Positions 1 to 9,097 of a stretch of 64,000 nucleotides of DNA are shown here, piece after piece. How positions within the stretch are numbered: position 1 is the first letter of the stretch; every line of letters starts with the position of its first letter. Location of the stretch: the NCBI GenBank assembly GCA_977017575.1, contig CDRNVI010000030.1, forward strand, positions 930,001-994,000. Direction: 5' to 3'. The notes below the pieces were generated by a model. It was not told the DNA's origin. It saw only the letters and a list, made by a program, of their open reading frames with translations, and did not search any database. Source of the DNA: Paramoeba atlantica (lineage: Eukaryota; Discosea). A program made the position numbers and the translations under genes.

Positions 1-1268
1 TTGAGATAGAAAAGCGGCTGTACCTTGTCATCAGGGTGTGCTGCTAAGGCGCTCTGGAGATGCTCAGGGCGGAGGCCCATGGTGCCAGCCGATGTTCCGC
101 GCCGGAAACTGCGTAGTGCCTTTTCAACTTCGCCTTCGGATAGATGTAAAGGCTCTCCCTCTATGGGTCGGAATGTGACGGAAGATGATAAAGGCAATCT
201 ACCTGGGTGCTTCGATTGGAGTTTTTCGTAAGTTTCTTCGGATTCAGGTGCCATCGGTGCTGCTGTAAGAGCTTGCATCGCACGGGAAAACTCCCCTTGT
301 CTGGCCAGCAACTCGGCTCGTTTCGCCGCCTTGCCGGACTCGTCCACTTCCTCATCGTCGTTCCTCTCCCGCTTCTTTACCATTTGCGCAACAGATTCGT
401 TCCACAGTGCCGCGTATTCCCTGGATTCCGAGCGATCCATGCGTTGGCCCGTTTTCGTGGTATAGGACGAATTTCCTTTTCGTCCCCCTCTTTTGGGCGC
501 GGGCAGGACACATTTTGGGAGCATCGCTAAGCGTGTCCAGGCCTCAACCGAGTTCTCTCTAACCACTGCAGCCATTGTTTGAGTCAAAACAGAGGCCCAC
601 TGTTGTTTGCATCGGAATGGTACATCTTTGCATGTGTTGATGGCGTAAGAGCAGACACAATCAAGAGACGGGAGCGAATCCCTGTAAATTTGGGAAATGA
701 AAGCCTCTTCGGTTTCTGGCTCACAGGTTAGTGACGAGGTGTAAGAGCCCAAGGAGTCTTGACATTTTTCCTCATGGGAAGCTTTTTTATTGTGATCATA
801 GTGCTTGCCGCATGAGGGGCATAAGAAACGTCCTTCTTTTTCCCACCATTCCGAAGGCACAGTATCGCTATGTTGGCTTGCGACATGATGGTAGTAGGCC
901 TGCCACTTCCCTCCGTGTGATGCGGTGCTCCAGTTGCACACTTCTACTGGACAGGTGCGACGTCTCATTGTGTCTCGTCTAGCTGGTTGGCGAGTCTTGG
1001 AATCTTTACTAACCCCTCTCTCGAAAATTTTGGGCGTCGACTTTTGGCTAGAAAGAGGGCTTTTTCGTGGGAGAAGCCTCGCTGTGGCCATGGAATGTGG
1101 TTCGTACCGCTCTGGGGTTTGGCTTGTTACTTCTTGACCTTTGCCAGACGTATTGGGGGCACAGTCTCTTGATACGCTGGAATGATTTCTCTCTTCGTCT
1201 GCCGATAAAATCATCCCCGTGTCGGGTGTCTGCTTCTCTCGGTGCAAAGATTGTAGTGCCGTTTCCAT
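1..1268 (-). CDS. Non-LTR retrotransposon (LINE) protein: N-terminal zinc fingers and start of reverse transcriptase; runs off left edge
   Basis: The minus strand is open in one frame from about 1355 to the left edge; the first in-frame ATG is at 1268. Seen in order: a basic N-terminus; a Cys/His cluster beginning CPVEVC (about 865-952) with trailing His residues; a second cluster CPSCGKHY...H..KC (about 765-822); a region containing the motif LPKCVLPAPKRGG (about 495-540); a helical stretch RQGEFSRAMQALT (about 265-305); and the reverse-transcriptase opening ALRSFRRGTSAGTMGLRPEHL (split across about 50-112). In R2/CRE-type LINEs zinc fingers precede an RT and a C-terminal restriction-like endonuclease; the RT core would lie left of the window. 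No stop interrupts the visible part. Whether it is the same family as the LINE tail at 26263-27246 cannot be decided, as the two pieces do not overlap. Confidence 0.8.
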   Translation of the reverse strand, partial: METALQSLHREKQTPDTGMILSADEERNHSSVSRDCAPNTSGKGQEVTSQTPERYEPHSMATARLLPRKSPLSSQKSTPKIFERGVSKDSKTRQPARRDTMRRRTCPVEVCNWSTASHGGKWQAYYHHVASQHSDTVPSEWWEKEGRFLCPSCGKHYDHNKKASHEEKCQDSLGSYTSSLTCEPETEEAFISQIYRDSLPSLDCVCSYAINTCKDVPFRCKQQWASVLTQTMAAVVRENSVEAWTRLAMLPKCVLPAPKRGGRKGNSSYTTKTGQRMDRSESREYAALWNESVAQMVKKRERNDDEEVDESGKAAKRAELLARQGEFSRAMQALTAAPMAPESEETYEKLQSKHPGRLPLSSSVTFRPIEGEPLHLSEGEVEKALRSFRRGTSAGTMGLRPEHLQSALAAHPDDKVQPLFYL

Positions 1269-1508
1269 TTTGTCTTGCCAGGCCGGTGTAATATTTTCTG
1301 GTATGGGCGTCGTGTAGAGGGATTCATCGTATGTACTAGTTGCAGCGATAAGATGCTAATTACCCTCAAACTGGTCCCAGGAGCTGGCGTGTGCGTTTTC
1401 TCCTCTTGGGCAAAAAGGTCATCTTCTCGTATCGTCGTCGAGCCGCAGGAATCAGCCTCCCTCATTGTCCGGATAAAAGAAATAGGGAAAGAAAAATAAG
1501 TCAACAAG

Positions 1509-1520
1509 GTACAGAAACTG
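1509..1520 (-). promoter_or_regulatory. Spliced-leader-like 12-mer upstream of the LINE frame
   Basis: Read on the minus strand this is CAGTTTCTGTAC, identical to the conserved middle of the kinetoplastid spliced-leader exon. The following bases CTTGTTG extend the match to 16 of 19 positions against the T. brucei exon end (CAGTTTCTGTACTATATTG, from memory). No GT donor follows, so this is not an SL RNA gene. It sits on the 5' side of the LINE frame in the same orientation. It could be a captured leader, a relic of an SL-gene target, or chance. Confidence 0.3.
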
Positions 1521-1615
1521 AGGGTGTTGCTAATCCCTGGACAGTATGCTGCCCAGGGACACAGCAACTCCCCATTGTCTCGGCGTAGTAAACACGCCTT
1601 GGCTTGCCTGGCACT
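1520..1615 (+). repeat. 96-bp inverted repeat, left copy (contains hairpin)
   Basis: The reverse complement of this segment recurs at 5395-5490 with a single mismatch. Within it GTTGCT...AGCAAC and CCCTGG...CCAGGG nest into a stem-loop of about 43 nt. The two copies bracket both plus-strand genes of the Harbinger-like element, so they may be its termini or a separate repeat family that inserted twice. The left copy is also directly next to the 5' side of the LINE frame. Confidence 0.8.
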
Positions 1616-1827
1616 GTAATCGCCGAGAGAGAAAAAATATTTCTCCCCAGTCATTTCACAGCCCAGCATGCTTCCCACTTAAGGGGCCCGTTTCCGTATC
1701 CGAGTGATCTCCCCGGCAACACGTCTTTCGACGTGCGTCAAGAAGGCTGGGATACGGAACCAGGGTGTGCAAGTACGTGCTGTACCCGCACGTTTGATAA
1801 GCTCTTTTTTTACGGATTCTTTTTTAG

Positions 1828-2300
1828 CACTGATCACAAAGATCACGAAGGCCACAAACGGTGGGTCACAAAGATCCCAAACACGAGATAACAAATAATG
1901 GGTCATTAAGATTTCAAGTGAACCGATCACAAAGATAACAAACAAACAAACAAACAAACAAACCAATCAGGTAATATACACATCCGATTACAAAGATCCC
2001 ATGCAATGAATCATAAGGACTTCATAGATACCAAACAAACGATCAGAAATATCCTAAGTAAGAGGTCGAAAGGATCACAAAAAAAACAGATCACAAAGAT
2101 CCCCATACAACCAATCCTCAACAACCGATCAAAAAACTCCTGAACAATGGGTCACAAAAACCCCAAATAACGTATATCAAAGATCCCAAACAACGGGTCA
2201 CAAAGATCCCCAAATAACCGATTAAAGCACAAAGATTTCGAATAACGGATCACAAACGTCACAAACAATCTGTCATAAGGCTGCGAACACCATAAAGATC
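1828..2300 (+). repeat. Degenerate tandem repeat of GATCACAAAGATC-type units
   Basis: Units of roughly 18-30 bases built on (C)GATCACAAAGATCCCAAACAA recur many times with substitutions and length changes, including a short run of CAAA units near 1940-1962. Decay between units suggests an old satellite. No coding frame spans it. Confidence 0.75.
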
Positions 2301-2467
2301 TAAAATCCTGCATCTTAAAGCAAACTTCTAATATTTCCCTTCTTTTTTTTTTTTTTCTATCAACGCGCCCCGCGTAATGCACTCAATAATGCGGCGTTGG
2401 CAATATATTTACAACCTACAACTTACTCGCTTACTCGTCTCCCATAGCGGGATGTAATTTACCAACC

Positions 2468-2490
2468 CTTTTTTTTTCCTTTTTTTGCAG
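2468..2490 (+). promoter_or_regulatory. Candidate splice acceptor (pyrimidine tract plus CAG)
   Basis: A 20-base run of almost only T/C ends in GCAG at 2490. It could be a trans- or cis-splice acceptor for the plus-strand transcript carrying the genes at 2948 and 4026. This is inference from sequence shape only. Confidence 0.3.
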
Positions 2491-2947
2491 AAGCGACCAG
2501 GGCGAGATCTTGCTTCCCCTCACGGGACTTCACATCTTCTCGGGGAGGCCCCCCACACAAATTCTTTCAAGCAGATCCAAATCATTCGTGCGTACTTCGC
2601 ACCGGATCTTCCGACTTCTGTTCAGCCTGCTCCTTCTCGTACCACGAGAGGCGCGAGTTTTTTTTCTCTCTCGGCGATTACAGTGGACCCCCAGCAACTT
2701 CGGTACATTTCTGGGGCCACTATGGGACACTGTGGGCCACTATGGGACAATCGGTGCCACGATTGGACACTTCAAAGTTTAAGTTGTGCCTTTTGATTGC
2801 TTTTATGTTGTGTATATTGAGTTCGTAAGGATTTCGTTCTCATGTATTTTTGGTCGACCACGTACAGCAGTTGTAAAATAGAACGAAATGAAGTAACTAT
2901 GTACATCTAGAATTAAACGTCTGTTTCACAGTAATGAAGCTACTAAA

Positions 2948-3844
2948 ATGGAAAAAATGTTTTGTCCACGCTGCAAAGCAGACCGTAACGTAAGTCTTGG
3001 AGAACCCCGAAGGTGTGTAATGTGTGCCTGTCCCATCGAATGCGATGTAAAGGACCCCTGTATTCAGTGTCACAGGGTTTCAGTTCTCATAGGTTCAAAC
3101 TACTGTCCGTTGTGCAATTCCCCTCAAGATGGAGAACGACTTCCCGCCAACACCTTAGACCACATTTATGCTCGTGGTCTGAAGGAAGAAAATGTTCTTA
3201 ACGCATGTGCTGAGTACGTGGGTCGCATGCTCTGCGGTACGAAGCTTGCGTTCGGACATGTGGCCCACATCCTTATTCTTATCAAAAGGGCAAAAGATGT
3301 TTCTATAAAAAGATATATCCCGCGTTCGGCCGAAGCAGTTTGCTCGTATTTTAACCATGCGTTGCATCCAGAGGAGCGGGGCTCTCTGCAGGAGTTTTTG
3401 CGAAACCTCTGGAACTTGTATGAGGGCAAGCGCGCCAATGAAAAGAAGGTTCTGAGAGACACAAAGACTGCGTTGGTAGCAAGTTTTTTGTCGGTTCTAG
3501 GTGACTCAACATTTGAAATTGATCGAAAGTTTGTTCACCAAGTTCAGGGTGAGATTATGGACAAACTTGGCAATTCAATGGAGGAGAATGTTCCTACTGA
3601 ACTTCTTTCTATCCGGGACGACCTTGTTCAACTGCGGATTCTCAAGAAGGGAAAGACTTCGAATGCTCATCTTATTCACGTTGCCCGACCTCCTCGTCAA
3701 ACTTTGACTGCCGCAGATCAGGAAGTTGAGATAGTTGAAGTTCGGAACGATGAAAACCTGGTCAGCAATCCGAAGCGGCAACGCGTTTCCCGCATTGCTT
3801 CAACTTCAAGTTCGAACACTTTGCATTTTAAAAGTCGTAAGTAA
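2948..3844 (+). CDS. Zinc-ribbon protein, companion ORF of Harbinger-like transposon
   Basis: 298 codons, ATG start. The N-terminal 65 residues hold four Cys pairs (CPRC, CVMC/CPIEC, CIQC, CPLC), which could form two zinc ribbons. The middle is helical and charged. Near the C-terminus NPKRQRVSR looks like a nuclear localisation signal. It lies 180 bases upstream of the transposase on the same strand, and both genes sit between the inverted 96-bp repeats. Harbinger/PIF elements usually encode a second protein, normally a Myb/SANT-like DNA-binding protein. This one has zinc ribbons instead, so an accessory DNA-binding role is inferred from position rather than homology. It could also be an unrelated captured gene. 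No damage is seen. Confidence 0.6.
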   Translation: MEKMFCPRCKADRNVSLGEPRRCVMCACPIECDVKDPCIQCHRVSVLIGSNYCPLCNSPQDGERLPANTLDHIYARGLKEENVLNACAEYVGRMLCGTKLAFGHVAHILILIKRAKDVSIKRYIPRSAEAVCSYFNHALHPEERGSLQEFLRNLWNLYEGKRANEKKVLRDTKTALVASFLSVLGDSTFEIDRKFVHQVQGEIMDKLGNSMEENVPTELLSIRDDLVQLRILKKGKTSNAHLIHVARPPRQTLTAADQEVEIVEVRNDENLVSNPKRQRVSRIASTSSSNTLHFKSRK

Positions 3845-4025
3845 GTTGTAGGCCTGTAAATCGCAAGTAAGTTTTAAGCGGTTATGTTGTAAGTGAAAAA
3901 GTTGCAAGTAAGGAATTTGGAAGTAAGGAATTCAAAAAAAAATCGTAAATCAAAGAATTTTATTTAATATAGAATCTTTCTTTCCTCTAATAAAATCATA
4001 ATAATCTTTCCTCTACTTGATACTG

Positions 4026-5198
4026 ATGCTTGGCCGTATTGACACCCCGGAATATGACACACCCGTTAATATATCTGAAACCCGTGACGCACCACCTGAT
4101 ACATCCGGCGATGCACCTGAACCTGATGCTCCCTACGAAAATAAATATTCAGAGTTGTCTTTATGCGGTTTAACGCATCGCGCTCTCACCTTTCTAAAAC
4201 AATTTTATCCCTTTGAAGAAATTTTTGCGAGCTTTCTTTTTTTGCGGTGTGGGGGTAGCTACGACATTGTATCAGAACTCATATCCTTGAAATTCGGAAC
4301 CGGTTGGTCTGAACGTTCTTGTTCTGACAAGATACCCGCGTTTTTTAAAAAACTGCATTCCGATATGAAGGATACATGGCTTTGTTTGGATTCTGATATT
4401 TTGCACCATGAATCAAACGCAGTTCTTCCTTTTTGGGATAAGGACATAAAGGTGGTGATGGACACAGTGCCACTGTACGTTGATAGCTTGCCTCACTGCT
4501 ATCAACCCAAATATGCTACACACGTCGTGAAAGCGCTCGTAGCATCTACAATGTCTGGGTATGTTTGCTTCACAGCAGACACATTGTACTGTGGAGCCTC
4601 ATCCGACGCCGTTATTCAGGACTGTAGTGGTATTCTGGATTTTCTGGCACACAATCGTGTTCGCGCTCTTGCTGACGGGGGATTTTACGATGGTCTTACT
4701 GATAGATTAATAGTACCCCATTCTAAAGCCAAAATTTGGTGTTCGAAGCGCCCAAAATCTAAGTCTATGCAGAAACATCATGATTCAGAAGCAGATGGTA
4801 AAATGTGCTTCAATGGAAAGTTGGCTCACTTTAGATCGCGGGTCGAACACATTTTTTCTCGTTCGTGCTGTGGCAAATGGCTGGCTTTTAAGCAGTGGAC
4901 TCGTAGTCCAGATTTTCTTTACTATGCGTTTTCGTGCGCTCTCATGGTTCATAACATGGAAGTGTTTCATAAACATGGACCTCAAGGAAGATATCCACCT
5001 CTTACCCCTGAGAAAGTGGAAGCAGTTAAAAAGAAGATAATAGAGCACAAAGGACAATCTTCCAGATATGGAGTATCTGACAGTTCTACTATCACAGGTC
5101 CGATGGACAAATACACGTATCCTAAAAATCTTGATGCGTATGTTTTTTTTCGTGAACAACAATCCCCCCACCAGCACTCAACCAATAACCCCCTATGA
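4026..5198 (+). CDS. Harbinger/PIF-like DDE transposase
   Basis: 390 codons from the first ATG (4026). The catalytic core resembles the DDE_Tnp_4 fold of Harbinger/PIF elements: first Asp in KVVMDTVPLYVD (about residue 146), then the GASSDAVIQD segment that matches the family's PGS.DS region, second Asp in RALADGGFYDG (about 217), and Glu in RSRVEHIFSR (about 284). The order and the VEH.F.R signature are typical. The N-terminus is Pro/Asp-rich and may replace the usual helix-turn-helix. The frame is intact, so the copy could be recently active. A diverged, broken relative lies at 57310-58310 and aligns over the core. The zinc-ribbon gene upstream is the likely partner. Confidence 0.8.
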   Translation: MLGRIDTPEYDTPVNISETRDAPPDTSGDAPEPDAPYENKYSELSLCGLTHRALTFLKQFYPFEEIFASFLFLRCGGSYDIVSELISLKFGTGWSERSCSDKIPAFFKKLHSDMKDTWLCLDSDILHHESNAVLPFWDKDIKVVMDTVPLYVDSLPHCYQPKYATHVVKALVASTMSGYVCFTADTLYCGASSDAVIQDCSGILDFLAHNRVRALADGGFYDGLTDRLIVPHSKAKIWCSKRPKSKSMQKHHDSEADGKMCFNGKLAHFRSRVEHIFSRSCCGKWLAFKQWTRSPDFLYYAFSCALMVHNMEVFHKHGPQGRYPPLTPEKVEAVKKKIIEHKGQSSRYGVSDSSTITGPMDKYTYPKNLDAYVFFREQQSPHQHSTNNPL

Positions 5199-5394
5199 TC
5201 ATACACTCTACGCTCATATACAGTTGCCCCTCCTCACTATACTTAGCTAGGTACGCTACTTATCAGAGAATCACTTGCCTCTATGTCGTCACGATTCTCC
5301 GGCGACGCTCGATTTTTGGGGCCACTATGGGCCACTGTGGGTCGTCTTGTGCCACTTAGTCCACTACGGGCCACCCGGGGACTGCATTGGGTCC
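5199..5394. repeat. 3' flank of transposase with GGGGCCACTATGGG block
   Basis: 5318-5340 repeats, in direct orientation, the block at 2714-2737 left of the two genes. The directness argues against simple terminal inverted repeats and for a subterminal repeat. Confidence 0.5.
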
Positions 5395-5490
5395 AGTGCC
5401 AGGCAAGCCAAGGCGTGTTTACTACGCCGAGATAATGGGGAGTTGCTGTGTCCCTGGGCAGCATACTGTCCAGGGATTAGCAACACCCTC
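5395..5490 (-). repeat. 96-bp inverted repeat, right copy
   Basis: Reverse complement of 1520-1615 with one mismatch. The internal hairpin uses 5442-5447/5479-5484 (GTTGCT/AGCAAC) and 5452-5457/5470-5475 (CCCTGG/CCAGGG). Sequence similarity ends at 5490, where the left copy continues into the spliced-leader-like bases. Further right, 5519-5560 is similar to 6374-6414 (GGGACCAAGCCCAG type), perhaps tails of a short interspersed repeat. Confidence 0.8.
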
Positions 5491-6081
5491 ATTATCACAG
5501 ACTTCATAAGCACCTTGGAACCGGGACCAAGCCCAGTACGCCTGGCAAGCCATGGCACCGAATAGCTCTTTTTCTCCTTCTTTCTTCTTCTTATCCATCA
5601 AAAGTGGGACCATATGCTTGCTCACATCGTTCGAAGATCAGTTTCGGACGTCATATCCCGAGTCACCTACCGTTCGTAAAGCACACTAACACCCCACTAA
5701 ACAATCGTAGCAAATGTTTCACAAAGACCACCGCTACTAAAAGCTCTAAACTGCGGTACGTTTGACGGCGCGCTGAATCAAACAGCGAGGCGATCACATT
5801 TTGAAAAGTAGACTTCCCTATTTCTATGCCCTCTTTTCTTCACGTTTTCAAAAGTAACAATTCGAAACAAAAGCTTCTTTTTTTCTCTCTGACAATCGTA
5901 GGAAATGTTCACACATTTCCAGAGCACCTTCATCCTACAAACATCAGTCAAGCTATGGATGGTGCCACCAATCACCTCAAAAAGGACTTGAAACAATACA
6001 TTAAAAAACAACATCAAATTGGATGTGAATCTCCGATACTCCGGTCGAAATCTCCTCATCGCGCAAACCAAGTCCAAACCT
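5491..6081. other. Gene-free stretch
   Basis: Only short overlapping frames in both directions, none with a recognisable domain or a convincing start. Confidence 0.4.
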
Positions 6082-6345
6082 CACTACACCAATTGTAGTG
6101 GAAATGAAGCCATAAAAGGCCTCGGATCATAAAATCCGGAACGCGAAACAAGCCCAAAGGACCCCGCTACACCAATTGTAGTGGAAATGGAGCCATAAAA
6201 GGCCTCGGATCATAAAATCCGGAACACTAAACAAGTCCAAAGGACCTCTCACTACAACAAGTGTAGTGGAAACAGAGCCATAAGGGGCCTCGGATCACAA
6301 AATCCGGAACGCGAAGCAAGTCCCAAGGACCTCACCACACGACGG
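6082..6345 (+). repeat. Three tandem copies of an 83-85-bp unit with internal palindrome
   Basis: Copies begin at 6082, 6165 and 6250. Each opens with a palindrome of the form CACTACACCAATTGTAGTG (the third is changed to ACAACAAGTGTAG) and continues with AGCCATAA(A/G)(A/G)GGCCTCGGATCA and AAATCCGGAAC. The palindrome is kept better than expected if only the period mattered. No coding role is seen. Confidence 0.8.
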
Positions 6346-6782
6346 AACGGTTCACCGAGGAACGGCCTTTATACCAGGACCAAACCCAGTGACAGGCATG
6401 CCCATTGGCACCGCAGGTCAACTCCCTCCCCCCCTTCTTGTCATCATTCTAGGTTTTGAAGCGTAAAACAAAACTCTAAGGGGTGTCAAATACGTTGAGC
6501 ATCTTTTATTAGATACGCACACAGATGCGTAGCCGTAAAGGCATTGCATTAGAAATCCGCGAAAAAAAAGCAGTGCAAAACTGACCCGCCTACGCGAGTC
6601 GTATAAGGTGCGTCACACAGACAATTTCATTTTTTCTATCCGCTTCTTTTTCTTTACTTCCAGTACACTGGAAAACAACACAAACGGCAGTGGTACTGTG
6701 TGATGATCAGCAATCTTTGCTTACAATAATCATTAAATTTACGACTACAAGAAATCTACCCTTAATGATCATTCGAAGTGAT
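6346..6782. other. Gene-free stretch between tandem arrays
   Basis: Nothing recognisable apart from 6374-6414, a diverged copy of 5519-5560. Confidence 0.4.
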
Positions 6783-7556
6783 GTGCCAACCGTCAGTTCC
6801 GAAGAACCTCGAGGTGAAGTGCCAACCGTCAGTCCCGAAGGACCTCGAGGCAAAGTAAAACCACCAACCGTCAGTTCCGAAGAACCTCGAGGTGAAGTGC
6901 CAACCGTCAGTCCCGAAGGACCTCGAGGCAAAGTGTAACCACCAACCGTCAGTTCCGAAGAACCTCGAGGTGAAGTGCCAACCGTCAGTTCCGAAGGACC
7001 TCGAGGCAAAGTGTAACCACCAACCGTCAGTTCCGAAGAACCTCGAGGTGAAGTGCCAACCGTCAGTCCCGAAGGACCTCGAGGCAAAGTAAAACCACCA
7101 ACCGTCAGTTCCGAAGAACCTCGAGGTGAAGTGCCAACCGTCAGTCCCGAAGGACCTCGAGGCAAAGTAAAACCACCAACCGTCAGTTCCGAAGAACCTC
7201 GAGGTGAAGTGCCAACCGTCAGTCCCGAAGGACCTCGAGGCATAGTGTAACCACCAACCGTCAGTTCCGAAGAACCTCGAGGTGAAGTGCCAACCGTCAG
7301 TCCCGAAGGACCTCGAGGCATAGTGTAACCACCAACCGTCAGTTCCGAAGAACCTCGAGGTGAAGTGCCAACCGTCAGTCCCGAAGGACCTCGAGGCAAA
7401 GTGTAACCACCAACCGTCAGTTCCGAAGAACCTCGAGGTGAAGTGCCAACCGTCAGTCCCGAAGGACCTCGAGACAAAGTGTAACCACCAACCGTCAGTT
7501 CCGAAGAACCTCGAGGTGAAGTGCCAACCGTCAGGCCCGAAGGACCTCGAGGCAAA
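6783..7556 (+). repeat. 78-bp minisatellite, ten units without indels
   Basis: Unit starts step by exactly 78 (6783, 6861, 6939, 7017, 7095, 7173, 7251, 7329, 7407, 7485). Each unit is itself two related halves, CCGTCAGTTCCGAAGAACC and CCGTCAGTCCCGAAGGACC, each followed by a CCTCGAGG palindrome core. Because 78 is a multiple of three, two minus-strand frames stay open throughout (26-residue repeats), one for 291 codons and one for 303. Such double openness is expected of a repeat without stops, so I treat it as a minisatellite. A TAA trinucleotide run follows at about 7557-7574. Confidence 0.9.
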
Positions 7557-7964
7557 TAATAATAATAATAATAATCGTCCACCGTGAGTCACAAAGGTCC
7601 TCGGGGTAGTGCAATTTGGCGCGAACGGTATGTTTTCCCCGATCAGGGCTAAAACGAACCGGAATAAAATCACGAATGTGGTGCCAGGCTCGGTCCCACA
7701 TGGAATGTCAACATGTAAATAAAATATGTATATCCTATCTTTGGATCAGAACCAATGATTATATAGTGTGTTTGTTCAACAAACCTGTATGTTCAACAAA
7801 CGAAGAGATGAATAGATATTAAAAAATCGTACTTTATCGTACAATGACATTCTTCACCCTCACACTTCGTCTTGTTAAGAAGACGACGCCGGGCTTGAGA
7901 CCGGTGACAAGCGTGTTTATGAAGTCTGTGATAATGTATCTTTATCGTTATCGTTATCTTTATC

Positions 7965-7978
7965 ATTTTTTTTTGCAG
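7965..7978 (+). promoter_or_regulatory. Candidate splice acceptor
   Basis: A run of nine T followed by GCAG. No gene with a convincing product starts just downstream, so its use is doubtful. Confidence 0.2.
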
Positions 7979-8940
7979 ATAATAGGGGGGGAAGAGTATG
8001 AGTTCTAACTTTCTATGAATGTACGGTATCACTTTCTTACTTACTTTCCTACTTACTTTACTTCGCCCGCTTCTCTTCCTTATCCCCCCCCCCAAGCAAC
8101 CATCCGCGACTTCCCGACTTCACCCGCTTCTTTCCCTCACTTCCCCCTCCCCGAGCATCCATCCGCGCCTTTCAAACTTTGCCCTCTTCTTTCCCTCACT
8201 GCCCCCCAAGAATCCATCCGCGCGTGCTCCACCCCTTCTTCCAGCAATGCGCGCTTCGGACCGGGTCTCTCGACCTCTCCACGGCCTGGCTTGGGAACCC
8301 TTCCCTTGTTATACGGGAGGGCGCAGGCGCGGGCATGTGCCGACAGCGGCACGGTCACGAAGTTGGGTTTTGATCGCCGGATTCGGATGAATGTTCCGAA
8401 TCCATACCTATCTCACATTTTTTTTTGTTGTCCGCCCCCGAGCCCATTAGCGCACGCCCCTACGGTACCAGTTTTGTTTATTTAGTTTCAGTTTTGTTTG
8501 TTTTTTTGTTTATTTTTGCAGCATTGGTGGTTTGTCGCTTTTTTTGTAGGGACCCCCTGATATCCCCCATGAAAAAATATGCTTTTTTAGATCATTTTCT
8601 GGAAAAGAGACAATTGTTTACATTTTTCCGCTCAATTACCTTTTTTTATTTTGCTTTTTTATCCGTTTTTGTTCATTGTTTCAGCATTGGATAGTCTATC
8701 CCGTTTTGTTCATGGGTGCGTTGATTTTCTGTCCTGCCATCCCCGCAACTACGCCATTCGCCATCATAACTACGCCATCGTAATCACCCTACGCCATCGT
8801 AATCACCATAACTCCATCATAACTACGCCATCGTAATCACCCTCACCCCGCTCAAGCACCCCCATCCACCCAAACACCCCCTGCCCCCTCCAACCACCCT
8901 CCCGAACCAAATAGTATTTGGCTCAGACAAGTATTTAAAA

Positions 8941-8990
8941 CTTGTTACTGGGGGTCAGCCCCAAAAGGGCCGAATCTCTGTTACTGGGGG
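8941..8990 (+). repeat. Dispersed CTGGGGGTCAGCCC repeat, copy 1
   Basis: Shares TTACTGGGGGTCAGCCC, an AAGGG(C)C-type middle and ATCTCT...TTACTGGGGGG with 10838-10890 (direct) and, in reverse complement, with 10953-11000. The family is unknown. Confidence 0.65.
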
Positions 8991-9097
8991 GGCGGGTCTA
9001 TTACTGAGGGGCATACGGTAGATAAAAAGGCAAGTGAAAATTTCTGAAAACTAAGATTACCACAGACTCGTATGGTACATTGCACGTAAGGCAAACA

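Larger units (their letters stand above)
1616..2947. other. Gene-free stretch left of the two-gene transposon
   Basis: No convincing gene. 1828-2300 is a degenerate repeat (separate entry). A pyrimidine tract with AG lies at 2468-2490. At 2714-2745 a block beginning GGGGCCACTATGGG recurs directly at 5318-5340 on the other side of the transposase genes. Confidence 0.5.
7557..9097. other. Gene-free region with low-complexity repeats and acceptor-like tracts
   Basis: 8040-8225 holds about three imperfect C-rich units ending in CATCCGCG. 8745-8845 holds CTACGCCATCGTAATCACC repeats. Two T-rich tracts ending in CAG, at 8491-8521 and 8660-8684, are both followed by CATTGG. A plus-strand frame at 8015-8485 is Pro/Ser-rich and looks like a by-product of C-rich DNA. 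This is where plus-strand features give way to the minus-strand array, so transcription would converge here if both sides are transcribed. Confidence 0.5.

Noticed and set aside
6783-7556. CRISPR array
   Set aside because: Units are uniform without unique spacers, and the genome is eukaryotic.
6707-7673. Two long repeated protein frames (291 and 303 codons) on the minus strand
   Set aside because: Both follow from a 78-bp stop-free repeat; no start context, no non-repeat protein part of note, and either frame is as open as the other.
8015-8485. 156-codon plus-strand frame
   Set aside because: Pro/Ser-rich text produced by imperfect C-rich repeats; no domain.
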